A model generated the notes under the pieces. That model was not told where the DNA came from. It ran no database searches and saw only the letters and a program-made list of their open reading frames with translations. The position numbers were made by a program, and so were the translations under genes. Positions 10,829 to 19,897 of a stretch of 64,000 nt of DNA are shown piece after piece; position 1 is the stretch's first letter; the number at the start of each line of letters is the position of its first letter. The stretch is from Zancudomyces culisetae (Eukaryota; Kickxellomycota; Harpellomycetes; Harpellales; Legeriomycetaceae): assembly GCA_001969505.1 (NCBI GenBank), contig LSSK01000025.1, positions 35,348-99,347 of the forward strand, in the 5' to 3' direction.

Positions 10829-12435
10829 TCTGTTACAAAATGCACACTTTTCACACTTTTCACCCCTTATATAACCTTCGATGCTTATGTGGTATCTTCT
10901 TTCAAGTTACTTTTACTTTTTTTTTATCTAGACGAACGTCTCTCTATTTCGTATATCCTAAAAACAGTAGAATTGTAGATTTTCTCTATCAACAATCGTG
11001 CACTATATGCTCTCTTTATTCTATTACAAACTGGCTAATATACGATGTATGCTTTAATCCACCATACAATCCTTGTACTCAATACAATGTAATATTTACG
11101 AGTTCATTCAAGAGTCTCTAACTATTTATGCTTTTATTCAACTCTCATCGCCAAACACCACACTTCACGCTATAACACTTGCGTTGGGTATTAATATTTC
11201 ACCAATATATTAAATACTGCAATTATAGATATATTGTATAGGTGGTTGTTTGAAATTCGTAACCATTTTTCCAAAACAAAATACACAATAGCGCATACAA
11301 AAGTAAGCAAAAAGAACCGCTATAGTTTGTATAGCTATCTATTAATAAGCATGATGTTTGATGTAATAAGTCATTTTTATTAGTTTGTCGTGTGAATAGG
11401 TAAACAAATATGCATGTATTAACAAACACAGTCATAAAAACAGCACTTATTATTACTTGTTGAGCTTGAGCATTATTACTAACTGACACACACACAAGGT
11501 AGCTCGACATGAATATTCACATAATCAAAGCTAGTATTAACATTTTCAACTATGAGTAGATGACTCGGATGCTACTAAGCTGGAACAAGAAACTAAAATG
11601 GGGTTGACAATAGCATACATGAACACACAAACTGAACCCAACTAGAACAAATAAAGATTGAATGTCTGGGCCTACTCAATGTGTTTGTTAAACCATGAAA
11701 TACACAAACTAAAAATGAAATGGTAAAAAAAATGACATGGTCTCAAGTATCAGCATACTAAGCTACAACACTGATTAAATGGTATAATATCACCTCACCA
11801 TTAACTGTGTAATAACAATATTATCACCAACTAACAATGTAAATATTAACTCTGTTTTAATTCCTTGTCATATTGTTTTTTGTGTTTTAGCATTCAGGGA
11901 AGTGGAAGTAGCTTTGATACTATAGTTTTGTGTAACTGAAGTAAGGCAACTTCAAAGTATACTAGTATCCCTGGTTTTCCATTTTTCAACACTTTTTATT
12001 ATTCTATCCAACAGTAAAAGTGTAAACCAGAAGGTTAACCAAATACCGAATAGTGCATTTATCTTCTACTCCAGTTTCTAAATACGCACCTCCAAGTTAT
12101 AATACAATCAGTGTTATCTCAATACCCACAATTAAAAGGAATGTGCTATATTAACTCGTTTTACCATTATCTTTATAGAAATGGAACCACACAAAAGTTT
12201 AAACCAAAAAAAAGTGACAAATCTCATACTAAATCGAGTCACAAACACAACTAACTCCACAATATTCACTACATCTTTTTTTTTAGGTATATTGTTAGTT
12301 TGTTATAAAGTTACATAAATCATAAATAAGCTTGAAGCTCGATATACTACTACTCATAATTGTGTATTTGGTATGCGGTCTCCAAAAAAACTGAATATGC
12401 TAAAACATACAACCTATCTAAGTATTGTAAAGGTT
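10829..12435. other. Gene-poor AT-rich interval
   Basis: I see no supportable gene. A 95-codon minus-strand frame at 11223-11510 encodes a hydrophobic peptide but has no family signal, no splice logic and AT-driven composition. It is left uncalled. Confidence 0.5.
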
Positions 12436-12996
12436 CTAATCATTTCCCATCTCAAACCGGAGCTCTGTGACTACGATATCATCAGAAGGAAGGAGTGTGA
12501 TTGCACCAGTTATTTGTAGATCGCCTATTTTTTTCCTTTGTGAACTTTATTTAGTATATCCTTAGTGACAAAACTAAACCAAGCAAGCTAAATTATTTCT
12601 CTCACTACAATAGTTTTATTTCCACTCCCTACTATTTATAAACAACTAAAAACTCGGAAGCAACAAAAAAAAAGAACCATTCCGAATTTTTTTCTTTAAT
12701 TCATCTTGGATATTGATATGTGCAACGTCAAACTTCCAAACGCTTTTAAAGCACAAAATGTCGCATGTGATAAAATAGTGTGGTAGTTTACCTTTTCTAC
12801 TAATCAGCTATATGGAAGAGTAAAAAAAACCACGCAATTTTTTTTTTAATGACTAAACAAACTGCTATCATTTGGGTTATTTTGCAATTTCAAATCAAAT
12901 TAAACAACTCAAAAAAAACCTGAATTCCAGTTTGTCCCCCCCATTCGCCATTCGGTGGATACCAACTTTGTTCGTGATGCTTATTGCTGCGATGTT
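12436..12996 (-). CDS. Cryptic spliced gene, 3' three exons (unidentified)
   Basis: Three short segments on the minus strand join in phase: 12996-12920, 12742-12678 and 12524-12436 (stop TAG). Each has an AG acceptor; donors are GTTTTT and GTTCTT, which are weak. The 76-residue joined product contains DKLEF at the first junction, VWKFDVAHINIQDEL in the middle and ITGAITLLPSDD then VVTELRFEM near the end. It reads like globular protein rather than chance AT-rich translation. I do not recognise the family. The first segment has an in-frame stop just upstream of its acceptor, so a further 5' exon is needed; a short ATG segment near 13040 is possible but its intron would be only about 24 nt. The gene would be divergent from pyridoxal kinase. 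Confidence 0.27.
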
Positions 12997-13094
12997 CTAA
13001 AAAAAGCAAACTATTTAAACATTTCGAGAATCCAAACATTGACTTGACATTCGAACAAAATAACAAACTTTTGAATATAAATCTGTAAACTAAA

Positions 13095-14514
13095 ATGCCG
13101 AGTGTGGATAATTCGGAAAAAACCATCAAAGTACTCAGTGTACAATCGCACGTAGTGTCTGGCTATGTAGGTAGGTCGCATTCTTTGTCTTCAATTTCAG
13201 CAATTAATCTCGTTTGTGCTTGCACTTACTACAAAGTGTGGTTCTAGCCCACTTTTCACCCATCCCCATCTGGATTTGTGCTAGCACTTAACATTTCCTG
13301 CTATTTTACACCGAAGGGTTTAATAAAGACATTCTAATTGCTTTATCTCATTAGGAAATCGTGCCGCAACGTTCCCAATGCAATATTTGGGTTTAGACGT
13401 AGACGTCATCAATACCGTCCAATTTAGCAACCATACACGTAAGAGCTGATAACAATTAAATAAATACACACAGTTATTCTTATACAATATATACTTTGTT
13501 AAATAAAAAATTTGGCGCCATTTCATACATTGATACTTATTGCGACAACAAAAAAAATTGCGAAAACTAGAGTACGAAGGGTTTTCTGGACAGGCATTCG
13601 GAGCTCAACATGTGTTGGATCTATTTAACATGGTATCGAAGAATGGACTCCATGACTACGATTTTCTGCTGTCAGGATACATGGGTACTGCTGAAAATGT
13701 AGATGCTGTCAAGGAAATATGTCAAAGGCTCCGAGAAAACAACAAAAAATTGTTTTTTGTTTTGGATACTGTGCTAGGTGATTATGGTTCATTGTATGTA
13801 CCTGAGGCGCTGATTGGGTTGTACAAAAAAGTGTTATGCCCACTTGCAAGTCTTGTAACTCCAAACCAATTTGAGGCAGAGCTACTAACAGACAGAAAAA
13901 TTAAAGTTCTGCAGGACGCTGTTGATGTAATCAACGATCTCCACGACATTGGAATTCCAAATGTGGTTGTCACATCAGCCGAACTGGAAGATGTACACGA
14001 CGAAAGTCTAGGTGCCGAAGTGGAGAAGCAGCTACATTTGATAGGATCTCAGCTTGTAGTAAACTGCAAGTGTTCAGGGTCTGATTGTGGCGACTGTAAA
14101 AACTGCTATACACGACAAATGTTCATAATCTCATTCCCATTTTTGTCAGGCTATTTTACTGGCGCTGGTGATCTGTTCTGCTCACTGCTTCTTGCCAGAA
14201 TAGCCAATATTCTCCAAACAAAGACCCACGACGCCAATGCAACAAAGAAATGTGGCGGCATGGGATGTGTAGGAGGGCGGGGAATCCTGGGCGAAGGTGA
14301 TTTGGTACAAGCCTGTGAACGAGCACTTGCCACTCAAGCCACGATCATCAAGGCTACCCACGACTACCAGCAAAGTACAGGTGTGCCAGCACCAGAGGGT
14401 TTAGATAGATCGCAGAGGAAGAACCAGATGGTAAAGGGATTTGAACTTAGACTTATTCCTAATAGAGAATACATTGCAAACCCCAAAGTGATTTACAAAG
14501 CCAGAAAGCTTTAA
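13095..14514 (+). CDS. Pyridoxal kinase
   Basis: Three exons: 13095-13170, 13355-13438 and 13571-14514, giving 367 residues. It phosphorylates pyridoxal, pyridoxine and pyridoxamine with ATP in the vitamin B6 salvage pathway (BUD16/PDXK family, ribokinase fold). Evidence: the N-terminal [18 protein letters not shown] spans the first splice junction; [12 protein letters not shown] ends exon 2; exon 3 has the family block [10 protein letters not shown] and the ATP/catalytic-base motif [14 protein letters not shown] Cys-rich loop in exon 3 (near 14065-14110, several Cys, [12 protein letters not shown]) is unusual for the family and might bind metal. The exon 2-3 junction makes a Gln codon, consistent in phase. 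The stop lies 97 bp from the convergent PP2C gene. Confidence 0.93.
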
Positions 14515-14610
14515 AGAAAAAAAAACAAATAATAAATCAGGGGAAAATAGGGAGAAGGGTGGGTAATATATGAAAAAGAGTCTGTTATTTATTAGTATTT
14601 TAGAGGTGAT

Positions 14611-16416
14611 TTAGTGATCTAATAAAACAACGTATGCAGAAATATCATCCCTAAATCGTCGACTGTATGGCGGAGGGATGGCAAGTAGTTTGTTGATCAA
14701 TTGTTTTTGAACATGCCCGTTATCGTCTGTACTCAACGCAGTCCGGATTAAATGTGTTGCTGGGTTTTCATCCACCTTAGGCAAAGCTCTTTCCAGTTTT
14801 TCGCCAGTTTCGAGATTAATTGCTGGTTCTTTACCAGCCTGATTGGTGCTGTAGTGTGCGTCCCACCACTCTCCTACTGTTTCCACCACATCTTCATTAC
14901 TCATCCGATCCCAAAGTCCATCTGTAGCAAGCACGACAAATTTGTCACTACCCTTATTCAGTCGGTGCTCCACCAGCACCGGTTGGGCAGTCACATATGG
15001 AGGTGTTAGATAGTTCCTAGGAGTTGTGGCATATCTGTGACCACGGTTGTACAACATAGGGAACAGTTTTTCCTGAATATCCAATGGCCACTTATATCGA
15101 CTGTCCCCAAAGGCTCGAGTTGGCATCAGTCCTCCCAAAACTCTTCCGCGCTGGATAACTGTATCCTCTTCTCCAGCATGCTCCTTCTTCATGCGCTCCA
15201 GCTCTTTTAGATTTCCTGCAGTCTGGTCTACGCTTAATATTACCGCTTTCCACTTACCATTCTCCCCACGAGTACCAATAATGGCTCTACTGTCGCCAGT
15301 ATTTGCTACTGTTACCGTTTCTGCTCCCCCATCAACAATGCACCCCAAGCCACAGCTTCCAGAAACTGCTGGTCCAAGTAATCGGTCAACATCAGCTTGC
15401 TGGTTTTCCGATAGTAAATACTCTTCAAGTGCATCTTCGACAATCATTTGGTCCATTCTAACAAATGAGCCAACCAGTGCCAAAGCGTTTGTAGTGATGT
15501 TGCTTTTATCCGGCGTAGCTCTTACCAGATCTCCAATAAGCTTATTCAGTTTTTCCTGACTCTTGGTTGAGCTTTTCTTTTTATCTTCAATCATCTCCAA
15601 ACTTTCATCTACTACTTTTGTAAGCTCTTGAGATATCCGCTCTGCGCACATATACCCTGCATGTCCGTCAAAGACTCCAAAAAAGTGGCGAGCTTTATTT
15701 TGCTTACCAGGAGATGCTTTTAACGACGACCATGCAAGATAATCTTCAATGGACTCGTTTGAAGATATCTGGTTCGAATAAAACTGAATCTTAAGCCAGT
15801 TGTCTTCTCCATCGCCATGTGAAAAACAGCTCGCTGCATTCTGGTTTTCTTGTAGTATTGCGTCTACTTCTTTCTCCTCCAGAGGCTCAGTCATCCATGC
15901 TGCTCTCATTTTTTCTCGGCGATCCATTATTTTATCCAACTTATCTCTCGATCGCGTTCGCTTCAGTTCTGTATTCTTTATAATTTCAGGAATCCCTATT
16001 GTGGTCTTGTCCTGCTCGAATATTTCCTTTCTCTTATCACTTGCACCCATAAACCTATACACAAAGCCCACTCCAGCCAACACTACTAACGCCATAGTTA
16101 CTTTTGTTGTCGTCGAATATTTCTTTTTTGGTACTTCGTTCTTCTTCTCTTCTGGTTTCTTCTCGCTTGTCTCCTGCCTTTTTGCGTTTTCGGTGTGGAT
16201 CCCTCTAAATCGAGGCTGGATTGTATCGTCGCCAATCATTTTATTCCTCCCGTTTGATGTGTTTAATCGCAAGGTGGGGATTTTTGAAATCTCGTTTAAA
16301 GCACTGACTATTTTCCTGTGTGATCCAAAATGCCTTGAACTCTGCAAAAAGCTAGTTTTGAACGGACTCAGTTTAGTATATAACTGTCCAGTATTTCGTA
16401 TTTTACAAAAACTCAT
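14611..16416 (-). CDS. Mitochondrial PP2C-type protein phosphatase (Ptc5/PDP-like)
   Basis: A 601-residue intronless protein starting at ATG 16416, the first ATG of the frame. The N-terminus is rich in Arg, Lys, Ser and Thr without acids, as in a mitochondrial presequence. A single membrane segment (MALVVLAGVGFVYRF) follows near residue 110, as in yeast Ptc5, which sits in the inner membrane facing the intermembrane space. The PP2C metal motifs are present: FFGVFDGHAGYMCAE, VANTGDSRAIIG, GGLMPTRAFGD and ATDGLWDRMSNEDVV, plus RDDISAYVV at the end. Members dephosphorylate the pyruvate dehydrogenase E1 subunit and restore activity. The very long linker containing EKKPEEKKNEVPKKK is low complexity. 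Substrate assignment is by family. Confidence 0.9.
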   Translation of the reverse strand: MSFCKIRNTGQLYTKLSPFKTSFLQSSRHFGSHRKIVSALNEISKIPTLRLNTSNGRNKMIGDDTIQPRFRGIHTENAKRQETSEKKPEEKKNEVPKKKYSTTTKVTMALVVLAGVGFVYRFMGASDKRKEIFEQDKTTIGIPEIIKNTELKRTRSRDKLDKIMDRREKMRAAWMTEPLEEKEVDAILQENQNAASCFSHGDGEDNWLKIQFYSNQISSNESIEDYLAWSSLKASPGKQNKARHFFGVFDGHAGYMCAERISQELTKVVDESLEMIEDKKKSSTKSQEKLNKLIGDLVRATPDKSNITTNALALVGSFVRMDQMIVEDALEEYLLSENQQADVDRLLGPAVSGSCGLGCIVDGGAETVTVANTGDSRAIIGTRGENGKWKAVILSVDQTAGNLKELERMKKEHAGEEDTVIQRGRVLGGLMPTRAFGDSRYKWPLDIQEKLFPMLYNRGHRYATTPRNYLTPPYVTAQPVLVEHRLNKGSDKFVVLATDGLWDRMSNEDVVETVGEWWDAHYSTNQAGKEPAINLETGEKLERALPKVDENPATHLIRTALSTDDNGHVQKQLINKLLAIPPPYSRRFRDDISAYVVLLDH

Positions 16417-17424
16417 TTTTTTTATATTCCACCACCTTTTATATCTTTCCTTTTGTTTTGTATTTTTGGATATATGGTTTTTACCCAATATTTTATTTGT
16501 AGTTTTTGCTTTTAATCGTTGATATTAATTGTGCTTTTATAGCTTCACAATGCATAGAATCAGCTCCGCTTTCCTTTTCTTCTTCAATGACCTGTCTTTA
16601 ATACAGCTGTTTTTATTCGCTTGTTTCTAAATACTCGTCAATTATCTTGGCTATATCTCATAAATAGCAACAAAAATGGATTATGGAATTTTTGCCGAGA
16701 TTTCCAAATTGGAAAATAGGAAAAAAAAGTCTCCACTAATTTCCAGCAAATCAAATCAGTAGCTTGAAAAATGGATTTGAGGCTCAGATATACTACCTTA
16801 GGATGTTGGCTGAGGCCCAGTAGTAAGGTTAGCAGTCAACAAAGGCCTCTGTCCACGATTACCTCGAGTTAAAAAACACAAAACTAGAAAAGCCCTTAGT
16901 ATACTTGTTTATATCAGCAACAAACCCGTAACTGTGACGGTTGACTTCCTTCCTTTTCAAAAGAATCGCTCTACCGAGAAGCCTTGCTTTTGCTACCTGG
17001 CCTATTAACTGTGTAAATCGCGGGTCTCATAGTGCTGCCAATTTCTATGCTATCGATATAACTTTATTCCACCAAAGTCTTGGTTGGTAATTGATTATGT
17101 ATAGCTATAGTGGGTGTGGCTATCATCATTCCGAATAAAGTAAAAATGTTTTGACACAAATATGAGGATAAGTCCTCTAGCCGCGGTTTTCAAATCACTT
17201 GTAATGGCTTAGCGAAAAGAAAGGTTTTTATTAAGACATAAAATCATATATAAATGTAAAATGAGACAGCTATTGACAAAGAAAACCCCCCCCACCCGTA
17301 AAATAGGAGGTCAAATTCGTGGCCTAATACTGCAACAAGTGGTTTTTAATCACCAACACAGAGTATCCCACATTTTTTTCTCAAAATGTAGCCGTTGCTT
17401 CGATTATAAATTTTTATTGGTATC
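16417..17424. other. Interval between PP2C and DPM3, possible unresolved exons
   Basis: The left part should hold the PP2C promoter. Between about 16770 and 17035 there are moderately GC-rich frames on both strands (plus strand from ATG 16772; minus strand from ATG near 17031, starting MRPAIYTVNRPGSKSKA). Donor and acceptor phases did not join in any arrangement I tried. A small spliced gene may exist here but cannot be modelled. Confidence 0.35.
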
Positions 17425-17942
17425 CTAGAGGTTTAGACCCTTTGTGCGAAGAAAGCCTTTTGACTCTTCGATTTCCTATTAATTTTACCCACAAATATAA
17501 GCGTATTTTATGGTGCACTTCAACAACTGTTGGTGAGCTATTTTAAGGTTTTACAGAGAATTATTACCTTCATCAATGAATCATACTCGGCAGGACATTC
17601 ACGGAAAGTTAGCAGATTATATCCAATGTTGCAGAAAGTGTATGAGCCTGCACTGACTAGCATCCATAGAGGAATCTAAGAGTTTTTACATTTATTTCGT
17701 GCATCTTTAGGGTCTTTGTATCAAAGTATAAAAATTTCCCTAAAACACTATTGGAATAACGCGACGCTCTACTACCATTTTGATGGATAATGTTAATCGT
17801 AGTTAAATACTGTGCTTACTATTGGGAGAATTTGTCTTTTCACCTCGTCTGATAGGGGAACAGGTACAACGCCGATCATCGCCAAAATCCACAGTACTGC
17901 ACCTGCAGATACCATAACTATAAAATTCTGTGCTCTTGTCAT
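17425..17942 (-). CDS. DPM3: Dolichol-phosphate mannosyltransferase subunit 3
   Basis: Three tiny exons, 17942-17820, 17675-17568 and 17475-17425, join in phase 0 at both junctions and give 93 residues, the normal DPM3 length. Exon 1 starts MTRAQNFIVMVSAGAV and carries the first membrane helix followed by VVPVPLSDEVKRQILPI. Exon 2 gives IPLWMLVSAGSYTFCNIGY, the second helix, then LLTFRECPAEYDSLMK. Exon 3 gives EIEESKGFLRTKGLNL. The family hallmark is two helices, a LP(F/L)W turn, then TF-x-EC-P-EY-x-L and a short coiled tail E-A/S-K-x-x-LR-x-KG. DPM3 anchors the catalytic DPM1 subunit in the ER membrane, which makes dolichol-phosphate mannose for N-glycans, O-mannosylation and GPI anchors. 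Confidence 0.9.
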
Positions 17943-18489
17943 TTCGATTTGATTCAGATGGTGCCTGTGCTTTAATTACAAATTGAGGGCAAACGTATCG
18001 TTTTTTTTTTCTAAATGTAAAAGAACAAGTAAGAATATTTATTAGTTAGGTTTAATTATTTAGTTGGTTTATTTATAGGATTTGAAAATTATCGGGAAAA
18101 TGAGAATAAACTCCAGATTTTTGAAAAATGCATTTTTTTATTTAGTCTGATTTGTACAACAAAGCTGCTCATATAAAATTCAATAAGCATTCGCAAACAA
18201 ACAATCACAAAAATGATCCTGGCAAATGAACACTCAAGATGGAGAGTATATACGAATTCTTTACTTGAGCAGTGAAAAAACGCAATACAATTAGCCGATT
18301 TTGCTACAAGTTTCCAGTCAATAAAGCAGAGCGAACCTCAATATCGTAACATTCTTTAATCTCGGTTTTGGGAGCTTTTGACCAGCTTAAATTCTCCCAA
18401 CATCTGAAACTCATTTATTTAATCAAATTAGTGAAAACAATCAAAAAAAAAGAGTAAACATAAAGAAAAAAGAAAAGGCGAATAACAAA
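17943..18489. other. Divergent promoter region (DPM3 / rhodanese)
   Basis: About 550 bp separate two divergently transcribed genes and should hold both promoters. The right side is A-rich just before the rhodanese ATG (context AATAACAAAATG). I see no ORF of interest. Confidence 0.5.
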
Positions 18490-19196
18490 ATGTTTAAGAG
18501 TTGTTTTGGATCCAACAAAAGACTACTAACAGCAGCAAACAGGAAATATTCTACAAGCCAGACCACGCTATTTTCATTTTCTGCACTTAAATTGAATGAA
18601 AAGCAAGCCGATTTTGAAACTGGCGACCAAGTGCCTCAGCTATCTTTTGAAAATGTCAAATACTTGATTCATGGAGTAAACTATAAAGCAAGCCCGATAA
18701 AATCTGTAAATTTTAAGCAATAGTATTTTCGGTACCCACATACGCTTGGCTAAGGCACAAGCCAATCTAAATGGGGTTATATCAAATAACATAAATAACA
18801 TTCAAAAATATAATAAAACATAGTACACCTTGGTCGATGTGCGCACAAAGGCCGAATTCGACGAGGGAAGAATCCCAACATCCGTAAATATTCCACTTGC
18901 CACAGTTGAAAATGCATTTAGGCTTGACGGCGAGCGATTTAAAGAAACATACGGGATAGTTAAGCCTCACGAAAACCAACATGTCATATTTTACTGTTTA
19001 TCTGGAAAACGCAGCAGCGAGGCCATTAGATTGGTCTCTAAACTCGGTCTAGGATTAAGGTTTGTGTTATTTTCGAACTTACCTTTTGTCTATTTTTAAA
19101 TAACCTCTACATGAGCACTAACAATTTTCTCTATTTAATAGATTGGTAAATTATCCAGGTAGCTGGAAGGAGTATTCCGAAAATACATTCCCTTGA
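18490..19196 (+). CDS. Mitochondrial-type single-domain rhodanese
   Basis: Three exons: 18490-18675, 18824-19059 and 19142-19196, joining in phase to 158 residues. The N-terminus (MFKSCFGSNKRLLTAANRKYS) is basic and Ser/Thr rich without acids, a likely mitochondrial presequence. The rhodanese domain follows: VKYLIHG before junction 1, YTLVDVRTKAEFDEG after it, IPTSVNIPLA, then the active-site loop HVIFYCLSGKRSSEA with the catalytic Cys in C-x-x-G-x-R form, and the terminal PGSWKEYSENTFP, equivalent to the usual GG-W-xx-W block. Members transfer sulfane sulfur from thiosulfate or persulfides to thiols such as glutathione. Both introns have standard GT-AG ends (GTAAAC, GTTTGT). The gene lies head-to-tail with the RSM22-like gene, 700 bp apart. 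Confidence 0.87.
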
Positions 19197-19897
19197 ACTT
19201 TAAGTCTGTCACCAATATGAGAAAATCAGAAATACCTATCATCATGTTGTAATTATCTTTTTTTTTTGGCTTATGCAAAACCAGATGCATTTGGCCCATA
19301 ACACTCTGCTCTTTTTTGCAGTTTTATTTTTTATTTTTTATCCCCTTACCACTTTTAAGCATATTCGTAGGTCTGACTTATTTTTATAATTGCCCTACCT
19401 GGGTGTATATGATCGAAAATACACACTTGTCGCCAATATGGGTAAAATTATGAGCTACCGAGAAGTACCAAATACAAAAACCAAGTTTTAATGGATAGTA
19501 GGAGGGGAGATGAAGTTATTTTTATATTTAGGACATAACTCTCGCTATACAAAAGCTGGTGTGTCCTTACGCTTGATATTCATCATCGTGCTGTACATAC
19601 ATATTAATATGTTTCTAGCAGTGGTTCTGCAGTTGATACAAATATGCTATTTAGAAGTTCTCCACCCCTTTTTTACTCGGGGATTTTATGTGCAGTTTAC
19701 CAAATAAAACGAAAAGTGTATTATGGTTTCCAATAGCCAAGACCATCTTTTTTCAAAATCGAAAAAATCAAGCGATCAATAAATTGCGTTTAAGCTCGAA
19801 TAATTTTTTTTTGACAAAACAGAACATAGTTGTCCACTCTTTAGATCAGATAGATAGAAATTCGTTAAAGGGCAATTCAAAACACGATTTATTTAAA
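19197..19897. other. Intergenic between rhodanese and RSM22-like gene
   Basis: T-rich 3' flank and promoter. Two short imperfectly matching stretches occur at 19205-19240 and 19425-19470 (a shared GTC-ACCAATATG-like core), perhaps an old local duplication. An in-frame upstream extension of the next gene exists from ATG 19688, but the ATG at 19898 is followed at once by a presequence-like segment, so I prefer it. Confidence 0.45.

Noticed and set aside
11223-11510. 95-residue hydrophobic minus-strand ORF
   Set aside because: No family, no codon bias unlike background, isolated in AT-rich sequence where hydrophobic chance frames are common.
16770-17035. Small mitochondrial-type gene on either strand
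   Set aside because: Exon phases did not match in any tested combination on either strand.
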